Below, piece by piece: positions 1-5,900 of a stretch of DNA of 9,818 nt. Below the pieces are notes generated by a model. It was not told the origin of the DNA, did not search any database, and was given only the letters and a program-made list of their open reading frames with translations. The stretch is from contig CASECK010000051.1 in the NCBI GenBank assembly GCA_949286295.1, positions 1-9,818 of the forward strand, given 5' to 3'. Each line of letters starts with the position of its first letter. The stretch's first letter is position 1. The stretch is from an uncultured bacterium. Its GTDB lineage: Bacteria > Bacillota > Clostridia > Oscillospirales > Oscillospiraceae. The position numbers were made by a program, and so were the translations under genes.

Positions 1-148
1 CATAAAAGGTCAAATAGTGGTCATAGGTGACAAAAATCAGTCCGTCATTTGAATAGAGCAATCGGCAACCATTGCGATACCCGCGGACATAATCAAAATC
101 CGCCTCATACCAAACTCGACCGATTGCTACAGGAAGCCTAATGATAAT
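1..148 (-). pseudogene. Possible 5'-truncated gene remnant, continuing past the left edge
   Basis: Read on the minus strand, a stop (TAA, 149-151) is followed by 49 open codons to the window edge. The translation looks protein-like, rich in aromatic and acidic residues, with stretches such as VWYEADFDYVRGYRNG and DGLIFVTYDHYLTFY. There is no in-frame ATG or GTG near the beginning; only ATT and ATC codons follow the stop, so a normal start is missing. The region is about 42 % GC (63 of 150 bases), well below the genes to its right, and lies directly behind a tRNA gene and its terminator. I do not recognise the family. It may be a decayed piece of an integrated element, or simply an open frame by chance, which is not rare at this length. 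Low confidence. Confidence 0.3.
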
Positions 149-152
149 TTAC

Positions 153-188
153 AAAATAAAAGGGTGAGTCCTATAAGGACTCACCCTT
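153..188 (-). terminator. Intrinsic terminator of the tRNA-Pro gene
   Basis: A perfect 12-bp stem (160-171 with 177-188) encloses the 5-base loop TATAA. On the minus strand it is followed by the U-rich tract TTTATTTTG. The first base of the hairpin is the last A of the tRNA's CCA end, so terminator and tRNA touch with no spacer. There is no U-tract on the plus-strand side, so it acts in the tRNA direction only. Confidence 0.88.
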
Positions 189-264
189 GGTCCGAGTGAC
201 TGGATTCGAACCAGCGGCCTCTTGAACCCCATTCAAGCGCGATACCAAACTTCGCCACACCCGG
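188..264 (-). tRNA. tRNA-Pro, anticodon GGG
   Basis: The 77-nt minus-strand sequence folds as a complete cloverleaf. The acceptor stem is CCGGGTG with CACTCGG (one G-U pair), followed by discriminator A and an encoded CCA. The D stem is GCGA/TCGC with a 9-base loop containing GG. The anticodon stem is CTTGA/TCAAG with loop ATGGGGT, giving anticodon GGG at 228-230. The variable loop is AGGCC, and the T arm is GCTGG, TTCGAAT, CCAGT. Anticodon GGG reads the proline codons CCC and CCU, and CCC is frequent in genes this rich in GC. The gene stands alone with its own promoter and terminator. The 3' ends of tRNA genes are common integration sites, which matters given the low-GC DNA to the left. Confidence 0.96.
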
Positions 265-289
265 ATACTGTCTGTGGGACAGCTTATGT

Positions 290-333
290 ATATTACCACG
301 GACGGCGGAAAAAAGCAAGTCCTTTTTCAAAAA
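290..333 (-). promoter_or_regulatory. Sigma-A promoter of tRNA-Pro with upstream AT-rich element
   Basis: On the minus strand, -35 TTGCTT (313-318) and -10 TAATAT (290-295) are separated by exactly 17 bases, and TGG directly before the -10 gives an extended -10 (TGn). The start would be near 283, leaving a leader of under 20 nt before the tRNA. Three bases upstream of the -35 is TTTTTGAAAAAG (322-333), resembling an UP element. The same block at the same spacing precedes the promoter at 3217-3260. Confidence 0.8.
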
Positions 334-370
334 TTTTTCCTGTTTTTCACCCCTTCGGGGCTTCCCCTCC

Positions 371-952
371 TCACAGGCTCCGGCCGCCGCCCTTCTCTCC
401 CGCCGGGGGGAGCACCGGGCGGCCCTGGGCGTCAAAGTCCCAGATGAGATATAGCCCGGAGGACCACCGCTCCGCCCGGGCCAGGAGCAGCGCCCCCTCC
501 AGCACCGCCGGACAATTTGTCCGGAAGGGGGCCGCCAGGGAAAAGCCCCCCTCCCCCCGCCGGCACAGCATGGGTCCGCCTGTCTGCCCCCGCAGCACCG
601 GGTCGGCCAGCAGCCGCTCCGGATGCGCCTCGCAGTACCAGCCCCGCTCCCCGCTCTCCCCGAAGGGGAAGGCCAGCACAGCCCTGGCCCGAAAGCGGGG
701 CCAGCAGCCCGCCCGCTCCAGCTCCCCCACCGGCAGGGCCCGGCGCAGCTCCAGCTGCTCCCCCTCCGGCGCCAGGGTGCCCCGCAGGAAGTTTCCGCCC
801 CGCTCCCCGTGCAGCCACACCTTGTAAAGCCCCCGGCCGTCCGCCGGCCGCCGGGCTGTCAGCCGGACCCGGACCCCCTCCGGCTCCACCGTCAGGCTCC
901 CGCCGCCCTCCATCTCCAGTCTCTGCTCCACCGCTTCCGCCCCCCGTGCCAT
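371..952 (-). CDS. Hypothetical protein, 193 aa, downstream of hflX
   Basis: I do not recognise a named family. The protein has no signal peptide or membrane segment and looks like a cytosolic, beta-rich fold. Visible blocks are GLYKVWLHG (residues 41-49), a probable strand-turn-strand FLRGTLAPEG (55-64), LRRALPV (69-75), GCWP (82-85), GWYCEAHPERLL (104-115) and, near the end, GLYLIWDFDAQG (166-177). The repeated GLY-hydrophobic-W pattern at both ends suggests two related halves. I chose ATG at 950-952 because the frame upstream turns into arginine/tryptophan-rich shadow sequence inside hflX. The ribosome binding site is weak (only AGG beside the start), so the start is uncertain; ATG at 911-913 is an alternative. 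The gene is 55 bases from the hflX stop, but an intrinsic terminator lies between, so it depends on read-through or an unseen promoter. I find no convincing terminator after it. Confidence 0.68.
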   Translation of the reverse strand: MARGAEAVEQRLEMEGGGSLTVEPEGVRVRLTARRPADGRGLYKVWLHGERGGNFLRGTLAPEGEQLELRRALPVGELERAGCWPRFRARAVLAFPFGESGERGWYCEAHPERLLADPVLRGQTGGPMLCRRGEGGFSLAAPFRTNCPAVLEGALLLARAERWSSGLYLIWDFDAQGRPVLPPAGEKGGGRSL

Positions 953-970
953 CCTATGCCCGGCGGCGGC

Positions 971-1001
971 AAAAAAGAAGGGGGACGGCCCGCGCCGTCC
1001 C
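971..1001 (-). terminator. Intrinsic terminator after hflX
   Basis: On the minus strand an 8-bp GC stem (982-989 with 994-1001, GGGACGGC/GCCGTCCC) with a 4-base loop is followed by CTTCTTTTTT (971-980). It starts six bases after the hflX stop codon and separates hflX from the hypothetical gene that follows. Confidence 0.85.
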
Positions 1002-1007
1002 GCCCTC

Positions 1008-2297
1008 TCATTCCTCCCAGCTCTCCCGCCGGGGGGTCCACCCCTCCACCAGGGGACCCAGCTGGCCGATGACCTTCGGGGGGCAGACGGCCACCACGTC
1101 GATGCTCTGGCCGTACTCCACCTGCTCCACCTTGGCCTGCTGATACAGCCGCTCCAGCAGCCCCCCCTGCTCATAGGGCAGGTGGATGGTCACCCGCCGG
1201 GCGCCGTTGTCCAGCACCCGGCCGATGGCCTCCAGCAGCTGGGGCACCCCCTGGCCGGTCTTGGCGGAGATGGCCACCCGCCCCTCCCCGTGGGGGAGGA
1301 TATCGCCGGTCCACTTGTCGCACTTGTTGAACACCTCGATGCGGGGGGTCTGGCCGGCCCCCAGCTCCTGGATGAGCTGGTCCACCACCTGGACCTGCTC
1401 CCGCCACAGGGGGCTGGAGGCGTCGATGACGTGGAGCAGCATATCTGCGTACTCCAGCTCCTCCAGGGTGGCCTTGAAGGCCTCCACCAGGTGGTGGGGC
1501 AGCTTGCGGATAAAGCCCACCGTGTCCGACAGCAGCACGGTGCAGGTGTCGGAAATCTCCAGGGTGCGGGTGGTGGTGTCCAGGGTGTCGAACAGCCGGT
1601 CGTTGGCCGGAATCTCCGCCCCGGTCAGGTGGTTGAGCAGGGTGGATTTGCCCGCGTTGGTGTAGCCCACGATGGCCACCACCGGCACCTCGTTTTTGAT
1701 GCGCCGCTCCCGCTGGGTGGCCCGGACCCGGCGGACCTCCTTCAGCTCGGCCTCCAGCTTGGAAATTTTCCTGCGGATATGCCGCCGGTCGCTCTCCAGC
1801 TGGGTCTCGCCGGGACCCCGGGTGCCGATGGCGCCCTCCTGCCGCTCCAGGTGCTTCCACATCCCCAGCAGCCGGGGCAGCAGGTACTTGTACTGGGCCA
1901 GCTCCACCTGGAGCCGGCCCTCCCGGGTCCTGGCCCGCTGGGCGAAGATGTCCAAAATCAGGGCCGACCGGTCCAGCACCGGCACCCCAAGCTCCTCGGT
2001 GAGGACCCGCTGCTGGGAGGGGGACAGGGCATTGTCAAAGACCACCATGTCCGCCCGCTCCGCCTGGACCAGCTGCTTGACCTCGGCCACCTTGCCCTCG
2101 CCGATAAAGGTGCGGGCGTCAGGGCTGTCCTTGGACTGCACCGCCACGCCGGCCGTCTGTCCCCCCGCCGTCTCCAGCAGGGCGGCCAGCTCCTGCATGG
2201 ACTCCTCGGTGGCGTTTTCCTCCCGGGGCAGGCTGTGGGCGCTCAGACCCACCAGCACCGCCCGGTCTAATGTCTCTTTCTTCTGATGTCCGGCCAT
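1008..2297 (-). CDS. hflX: GTPase HflX, ribosome splitting factor
   Basis: HflX is a translational GTPase-family protein that binds the 50S subunit and splits stalled or hibernating 70S ribosomes in stress. The 429-residue protein has the usual layout. The N-terminal HflX domain includes FIGEGKVAEV (64-73) and NALSPSQQRVL (89-99). The linker helices carry GRLQVELAQYKYLLPRL (127-143) and GTRGPGETQLE (158-168), the family hallmark. The G domain has G1 GYTNAGKST (211-219), G2 region TLDTTTR (238-244), G3 DTVGF (258-262), G4 NKCD (324-327) and G5 SAK (344-346). All nucleotide-binding motifs are intact and the length is normal. Start ATG 2295-2297 follows GGAGG with a short 4-base gap. It lies 28 bases behind the flavin reductase gene, so the two are probably co-transcribed, and it ends in a strong terminator. 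Confidence 0.97.
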   Translation of the reverse strand: MAGHQKKETLDRAVLVGLSAHSLPREENATEESMQELAALLETAGGQTAGVAVQSKDSPDARTFIGEGKVAEVKQLVQAERADMVVFDNALSPSQQRVLTEELGVPVLDRSALILDIFAQRARTREGRLQVELAQYKYLLPRLLGMWKHLERQEGAIGTRGPGETQLESDRRHIRRKISKLEAELKEVRRVRATQRERRIKNEVPVVAIVGYTNAGKSTLLNHLTGAEIPANDRLFDTLDTTTRTLEISDTCTVLLSDTVGFIRKLPHHLVEAFKATLEELEYADMLLHVIDASSPLWREQVQVVDQLIQELGAGQTPRIEVFNKCDKWTGDILPHGEGRVAISAKTGQGVPQLLEAIGRVLDNGARRVTIHLPYEQGGLLERLYQQAKVEQVEYGQSIDVVAVCPPKVIGQLGPLVEGWTPRRESWEE

Positions 2298-2325
2298 AGC
2301 TCCTCCGAAATGGTTTTTCTGCCGC

Positions 2326-2829
2326 TCAGACCTTCTGCAAAATCTCCAGAATCTGACCGATGTACATGGTGTGATAGTCCTCCTGGGGGTACCACCGCCG
2401 CCTGACGTCCGGGGGAATCCGCTCCGGGTCCAGGGGCTGGGCCAGCTGCTTGCGGCACACCAGCACCAGCTGGGCCTGCTCGAAATAGGGCGCGCCGCAG
2501 GCAGCGTGGAGCACCGTGAAGCCGCAGGCCTTCACCTTGTCTACCTCCCGGCCGCTCTTGGCCCCGCACAGGGCCAGCTGCTCCCGCCAGGCCCCGTCAA
2601 AGAAGGACAGGGTGAAATACTCCTCCCGGTCCACAAACTCCTTGGTATACCGCTGGGGGCGGATATAGCAGGTGGCCGCCGGAGCCCCCCAGATGACCCC
2701 CAGCCCGCCCCAGGAGGCGGTCATGGTGTTACACCGCTCCCCGCTGCCGGCGGTGATGAGCATCCACTGCTCCCCAATGGCGGAGAACACATTCTGATTG
2801 AGCCGCTCTGGCTGGATGGACTGAAACAT
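2326..2829 (-). CDS. Flavin reductase-like (FMN-binding split barrel) protein
   Basis: This 167-residue protein matches the flavin reductase-like family, flavoredoxin type: single-domain, cytosolic proteins that bind FMN on a split beta-barrel and pass electrons from a reduced partner. Recognisable pieces are the barrel strand QWMLITAG (21-28), the flavin-contacting NTMTASWGG (34-42), the strand region AATCYIRPQRYTKEF (51-65), YFTLSFF (71-77), and the C-terminal DYHTMYIGQILEI (151-163) that ends this family. Length is typical. Start ATG 2827-2829 is preceded by an ideal AGGAGGT (2837-2843) with a 7-base gap. It is 28 bases upstream of hflX on the same strand, likely forming a two-gene unit that begins after the L31 terminator. 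The physiological donor and acceptor cannot be told from sequence. Confidence 0.9.
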   Translation of the reverse strand: MFQSIQPERLNQNVFSAIGEQWMLITAGSGERCNTMTASWGGLGVIWGAPAATCYIRPQRYTKEFVDREEYFTLSFFDGAWREQLALCGAKSGREVDKVKACGFTVLHAACGAPYFEQAQLVLVCRKQLAQPLDPERIPPDVRRRWYPQEDYHTMYIGQILEILQKV

Positions 2830-2883
2830 GACACATACCTCCTGTGCTGGGCGGCGGACCGGGCCGCGCCCTTCTTATTTTAT

Positions 2884-2900
2884 GCCGGGCCTGGCCCGGC
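2884..2900 (-). repeat. Short GC inverted repeat in the flavin reductase leader
   Basis: GCCGGGC (2884-2890) and GCCCGGC (2894-2900) can form a 7-bp hairpin with loop CTG. It is not followed by a U-tract on either strand, so it is not an intrinsic terminator. It lies upstream of the flavin reductase start and may affect leader RNA structure; no function can be assigned. Confidence 0.4.
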
Positions 2901-2917
2901 CCATACCGCCGCCACGC

Positions 2918-2950
2918 AAAAAGCCGCACCGAGACCTCGGCGCGGCTTTT
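2918..2950 (-). terminator. Intrinsic terminator after rpmE
   Basis: The hairpin is built from AAAAGCCGC and GCGGCTTTT arms plus an inner CCGA/TCGG stem (2929-2932 with 2937-2940), with one A-C mismatch between. On the minus strand the 3' arm ends in TTTTT. The A-rich opposite arm makes it roughly symmetric, but no plus-strand gene enters from the other side. It closes the L31 transcript 13 bases after the stop codon. Confidence 0.88.
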
Positions 2951-2962
2951 GGACGGCAGGAC

Positions 2963-3166
2963 TTACTTGTCCAGACCAAACTTCTTGTTGAAGCGGCTGA
3001 CACGGCCGCCGGTATCCACCATCTTCTGCTTTCCGGTGTAGAAGGGGTGACACTTGGAACACACTTCCACGCGGATGTCCTTCTTGGTGGAGCCGGTCTC
3101 GATCACGTTGCCACAGGCGCACCGGATGGTGGTCTGCTCATAGTTGGGGTGGAGGCCTTCCTTCAT
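2963..3166 (-). CDS. rpmE: 50S ribosomal protein L31, zinc-binding type
   Basis: L31 sits on the large subunit and helps bridge it to the 30S head. From ATG 3164-3166 the protein is 67 residues beginning [11 protein letters not shown], the usual L31 N-terminus. It has the four zinc ligands of the C+ form: Cys16 and Cys18 (CAC) and Cys36 and Cys39 (CSKC). Then follows the family core [17 protein letters not shown] (40-56) and a basic tail. C+ L31 serves as a zinc store in bacteria that also have a C- paralogue; none is seen here. An upstream in-frame GTG (3173-3175) would add three residues, but it lies inside the Shine-Dalgarno sequence, so I prefer the ATG. The gene has its own strong promoter and terminator, so it is monocistronic. 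Confidence 0.97.
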   Translation of the reverse strand: MKEGLHPNYEQTTIRCACGNVIETGSTKKDIRVEVCSKCHPFYTGKQKMVDTGGRVSRFNKKFGLDK

Positions 3167-3171
3167 TATGT

Positions 3172-3178
3172 TCACCTC
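3172..3178 (-). promoter_or_regulatory. Ribosome binding site that fixes the rpmE start
   Basis: GAGGTGA on the minus strand lies 5 bases before ATG 3164-3166. The upstream GTG candidate is part of this motif, which argues against that start. Confidence 0.8.
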
Positions 3179-3216
3179 TTTCTCCCTGGAGGGGTATGCT
3201 TATAAATGCAATTGGT

Positions 3217-3260
3217 ATAATACCACAGTTTTTTGAGAAAAGCAACAGCTTTTTCAAAAA
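3217..3260 (-). promoter_or_regulatory. Sigma-A promoter of rpmE with upstream AT-rich element
   Basis: On the minus strand, -35 TTGCTT (3240-3245), a 17-base spacer and -10 TATTAT (3217-3222) are seen, with TGG before the -10 (extended -10). TTTTTGAAAAAG (3249-3260) lies three bases upstream of the -35, exactly as in the tRNA-Pro promoter. The surrounding 3229-3261 forms an imperfect AT-rich inverted repeat with the -35 box around its tip. The start should be near 3209. The promoter occupies the gap behind the DHHW gene. Confidence 0.85.
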
Positions 3261-3273
3261 AAGTTTTGCCCGC

Positions 3274-4395
3274 TCACCGGCTCAGGACAAACAGGTTCCG
3301 GTCGGTGGCGAAGTTGGAGAAGGAGTAGAGCACCAGCACCATGTCGATGCCGTTGTCCTCCACATAGTCCATCACGCTGGTCTTGTTGGTCCGGGGGTCG
3401 AAGAGGTGGACCTGGGAGAAGCGCTGGGACAGGAAGGGGGCCAGAGAATCGGAGTAGGAGTCCCGAATCACCAGCAGCCTGGGGCCGTCCACGGCCGGGT
3501 TTTCAACGACGCACAGGGGCTGCTGCCGGCCGCCCAGGAAGAAGGAGTACTTGTCCTTCTCCGCCAGCCAGCTGTCCACATAGAGGCTGCCCTGGCTGGG
3601 CTGGGTCCCAAACCAGGAGGTGACCTCCACCCCCTCCTGGGGGACGTAGATGTCGATGCAGTCCGGCTTCACCCAGCGCACCCCGGAGGTGGAAAAGGTG
3701 GTGCCGTAAAACTCGTCCGTCACGGTGGTCTTTTGGTAGTCGCCGATGTCCAGCGCCTCCAGCCCCATGGCCTGCAAAATGGCGTTGGCCCCGTAGTAGG
3801 CCCCCAGACTGGTCCAGTGGTGGTCGGTGCGGTAGTAGATGTCCTCCCCGCTGTGGTCCAGCAGGGCGCCGGCCATATCGATGGTGGCCGCCCCGGTGGC
3901 AAAGTACATCCGATCAATCAGCGACAGCTCGTCGGCGGTGGGGGCCCCGGCGGGCAGCCGGCCGGCCCAGACGGCGGCGGAGGTTGGGATGATGCCCAGG
4001 TAGACCGGCACAGCCGTGTTGCCCACCAGGGCGTCCACATACCCCAGCTGCCCCTCCAGCACGGACCAGGCGGGGGTATCCACCCGGTTAATCAGGGTGT
4101 CCTGCCCGCCGAAGTAGACCCCGTTGTTCTCCTGCTTGCCGCTCAGCCGCTCCGCCCAGGCCTTCAGGGCAATCCAGCCGTCCCGCAGGGGGAACTGGTC
4201 GTTGACGTACTCCTCAAAGTCAGACATGAACGCCCCGCTCTTCACGCTGTCCAGCGTGGGGGAAGGGAACTGGGTCAGGTAGCGGTTCTCCTGCTCGGAA
4301 AACTCCCGGTCGGGCAGAATGAGCAGGGCGGCGCCAAAGCCAAAGACGAACAGGCAGAACAAAGCGGTGATAAAAATGGAATACTTTCTGCTCAT
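3274..4395 (-). CDS. DHHW-family (AlgX/AlgJ-like) extracytoplasmic protein
   Basis: The 373-residue protein has a short cytosolic start and one membrane anchor or uncleaved signal (about 8-27), so the rest lies outside the membrane. It carries the motif naming the DHHW family, RTDHHWTSLGAYYG (189-202), and downstream RDSYSDSLAPF (311-321). These match the D-x-H and Ser blocks of SGNH-like alginate acetyltransferases AlgX/AlgJ, so Asp191, His193 and Ser313 are candidate catalytic residues (inference). An N-terminal EQENRYLTQFP block (35-45) is also typical. Start ATG 4393-4395 follows AAGGAGG (4403-4409), which overlaps the stop codon of the upstream MBOAT gene: tight, probably coupled translation with a 12-base gap. 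Such proteins work with MBOAT acyltransferases to acylate surface glycans. No clear terminator follows, though a run of seven T's comes shortly after the stop. Confidence 0.93.
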   Translation of the reverse strand: MSRKYSIFITALFCLFVFGFGAALLILPDREFSEQENRYLTQFPSPTLDSVKSGAFMSDFEEYVNDQFPLRDGWIALKAWAERLSGKQENNGVYFGGQDTLINRVDTPAWSVLEGQLGYVDALVGNTAVPVYLGIIPTSAAVWAGRLPAGAPTADELSLIDRMYFATGAATIDMAGALLDHSGEDIYYRTDHHWTSLGAYYGANAILQAMGLEALDIGDYQKTTVTDEFYGTTFSTSGVRWVKPDCIDIYVPQEGVEVTSWFGTQPSQGSLYVDSWLAEKDKYSFFLGGRQQPLCVVENPAVDGPRLLVIRDSYSDSLAPFLSQRFSQVHLFDPRTNKTSVMDYVEDNGIDMVLVLYSFSNFATDRNLFVLSR

Positions 4396-4407
4396 ACCGG
4401 CGCCTCC

Positions 4408-5805
4408 TTAAAATCTGAAGTAGAGGAAGGGGTTATAGGTCCCGTCCACCAGATAGGCGGTGGCCAGCGTCAGCCCCGCCAGAAGCAACACCGGAAAGGC
4501 CCCCTGCCGTCCCCGGAGGGGAAGGCGGTTCCACCCGGTGGCGGCCAGCGGCACACAGGCCAGAATGGCCACGGCCAGGGTGGGCAGGTAGCTGCGCAGG
4601 TAGTAGAGGAAGGCGGAGTCCATCAGCCCCGCGCCCATGCCGAACATGGCCTTGAGATACAGGCCCATGGCGGAAAAGTCCTCCACGGCAAACAGGGCCC
4701 AGCCCACCATCACCACGAACAGGCCGTAGACGTGGCCCACCCATCCGGGCAGTTTTTTGAGCACCTTGGAGAAACAAAAGCGCTCAAAGACGATGATGAG
4801 GAAGTAGTACAGGCCCCACAGCAGGAAGTTCCAGCTGGCCCCGTGCCAGATGCCGGTGCAGGCCCACACCACAAACAGGTTGAACACCATCCGGCCGGCC
4901 TTCACCCGGTTGCCCCCCAGGGGGATATACAGGTACTCCCGGAACCAGCTGCCCAGCGAGATGTGCCACCGGCGCCAGAACTCGGTGGCGGAGCGGGCCA
5001 GGTAGGGGTAGTTGAAATTGGCCGGGAACTCAAAGCCCATCATCCGCCCCATGCCCACCGCCATGTCGGAGTAGCCGGAGAAGTCAAAGTAGAGCTGCAT
5101 GGAGAAGGCCAGGATGCCCAGCCAGGCCCCCAGGGTGGTCAGCTCCTCCCCCGGGGTGGACAGGTACACGTCCCACAGCTGGCCGATGTTGTTGGCCAGC
5201 AGCACCTTCTTGGCCAGACCGATGAGAAAAATCTGCACGCCGGAGGCGAACTGCTCCGGGGAGTGGCTGCGGCAGCTCATCTGGCCGGCCAGCTCCTTGT
5301 ACTTGATGATGGGGCCGGCGATGAGCTGGGGGAACAGGGTGACGAAGGTGCCGAAGTTGACCAGATTCTTGGGCAGCTCGGCGTCCCCCCGGTAGATGTC
5401 CACCGGGTAGGTCATAGTCTGGAAGGTGTAGAAGGAGATTCCGATGGGCAGCACCAGGTCAAAGGTGGGCACGTTCAGCCCGAAGCCCTGAAGGGTGGAG
5501 GCCACCAGCACCCAATATTTGAAGAAAAACAGGATGGCCAGGTTGAGCACCAGGGAGATGCCCACGGCCCAGCGGGCCCCTCTGTCGTTCCCCTGTACCT
5601 TGCAGCGGTGGACGATAATGCCGGCGAAATAATCCAGCACGATGGTGAAAATCATCAGCAGGATGTACACCGGCTCCCCCCAGCCATAGAACAGCAGGTT
5701 GAACACCAGCAAAATGAAGTTGCGCCAGCGGAAGGGGGAGATATAGTACAGCAGCAGCACCGCGGGCAGATATAGAAACAGAAAATACGGGGTGGAAAAT
5801 ACCAT
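4408..5805 (-). CDS. MBOAT family O-acyltransferase (AlgI/DltB/PatA-like)
   Basis: This 465-residue polytopic membrane protein begins MVFSTPYFLFLYLP, a standard AlgI-type start, and has roughly ten or more hydrophobic segments to the C-terminus. Diagnostic blocks are ISFYTFQTMTYPVDIYRG (123-140), FPQLIAGPIIKY (158-169), YFDFSGYSDMAVG (239-251), FWRRWHISLGSWFREY (276-291), YIPLGGNR (293-300) and TGIWHGASWNF (317-327) with the invariant catalytic-site His321; His281 is the second conserved histidine. MBOAT proteins of this branch move an acyl group from a cytosolic donor to an acceptor outside the membrane. The next gene encodes the DHHW partner, 12 bases away. The start is supported by GAGGAGGA (5812-5819). 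Organism and setting make alginate an unlikely substrate; peptidoglycan, teichoic acid or capsule are possible. Confidence 0.95.
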   Translation of the reverse strand: MVFSTPYFLFLYLPAVLLLYYISPFRWRNFILLVFNLLFYGWGEPVYILLMIFTIVLDYFAGIIVHRCKVQGNDRGARWAVGISLVLNLAILFFFKYWVLVASTLQGFGLNVPTFDLVLPIGISFYTFQTMTYPVDIYRGDAELPKNLVNFGTFVTLFPQLIAGPIIKYKELAGQMSCRSHSPEQFASGVQIFLIGLAKKVLLANNIGQLWDVYLSTPGEELTTLGAWLGILAFSMQLYFDFSGYSDMAVGMGRMMGFEFPANFNYPYLARSATEFWRRWHISLGSWFREYLYIPLGGNRVKAGRMVFNLFVVWACTGIWHGASWNFLLWGLYYFLIIVFERFCFSKVLKKLPGWVGHVYGLFVVMVGWALFAVEDFSAMGLYLKAMFGMGAGLMDSAFLYYLRSYLPTLAVAILACVPLAATGWNRLPLRGRQGAFPVLLLAGLTLATAYLVDGTYNPFLYFRF

Positions 5806-5850
5806 GGGGTCTCCTCCTCAGGGCGATTTCGGGCTGGGGCGGGCCGGTCT

Positions 5851-5889
5851 TGCAAAGGTCCGGCGGAGGAGCAGCTCATCCGCCGGACC
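5851..5889 (-). terminator. Hairpin between lipoprotein and MBOAT genes, weak or partial terminator
   Basis: A 10-bp stem, GGTCCGGCGG (5857-5866) with CCGCCGGACC (5880-5889), encloses a 13-base region that can itself form GAG/CTC. On the minus strand it is followed only by TTTGCA, a poor U-tract. It lies 11 bases after the lipoprotein stop. I read it as a partial terminator or an mRNA-stabilising structure that reduces transcription into the MBOAT and DHHW genes, for which I see no separate promoter. Confidence 0.55.
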
Positions 5890-5900
5890 CTCGGACCGTC

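Noticed and set aside
350..360. CCCC-TTC-GGGG hairpin as terminator of the 371-952 gene
   Set aside because: The stem is only 3-4 bp and is followed on the minus strand by TGAAAAAC rather than a run of T.
1182..2270. Plus-strand open frame of 362 codons opposite hflX
   Set aside because: Mirror of the HflX coding sequence with no start signals. HflX motifs on the minus strand are complete.
2877..2905. Promoter for the flavin reductase gene (TAAAAT at 2877-2882 on the minus strand)
   Set aside because: The -10-like hexamer is fair, but the sequence 17 bases upstream (TATGGG) does not resemble a -35 and the GC hairpin overlaps the spacer. A promoter is needed here, but I cannot place it.
3173..3175. 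GTG start for rpmE
   Set aside because: It is inside the Shine-Dalgarno motif GAGGTGA; ATG 3166 gives the standard MKEG start of L31.
3196..5775. Very long plus-strand open frame (859 codons) opposite the DHHW and MBOAT genes
   Set aside because: It is the antisense shadow of two well-identified genes in GC-rich DNA. Its product is an unnatural mixture of Gly, His, Gln and Val, it spans two genes and their junction, and it has no ribosome site or domain.
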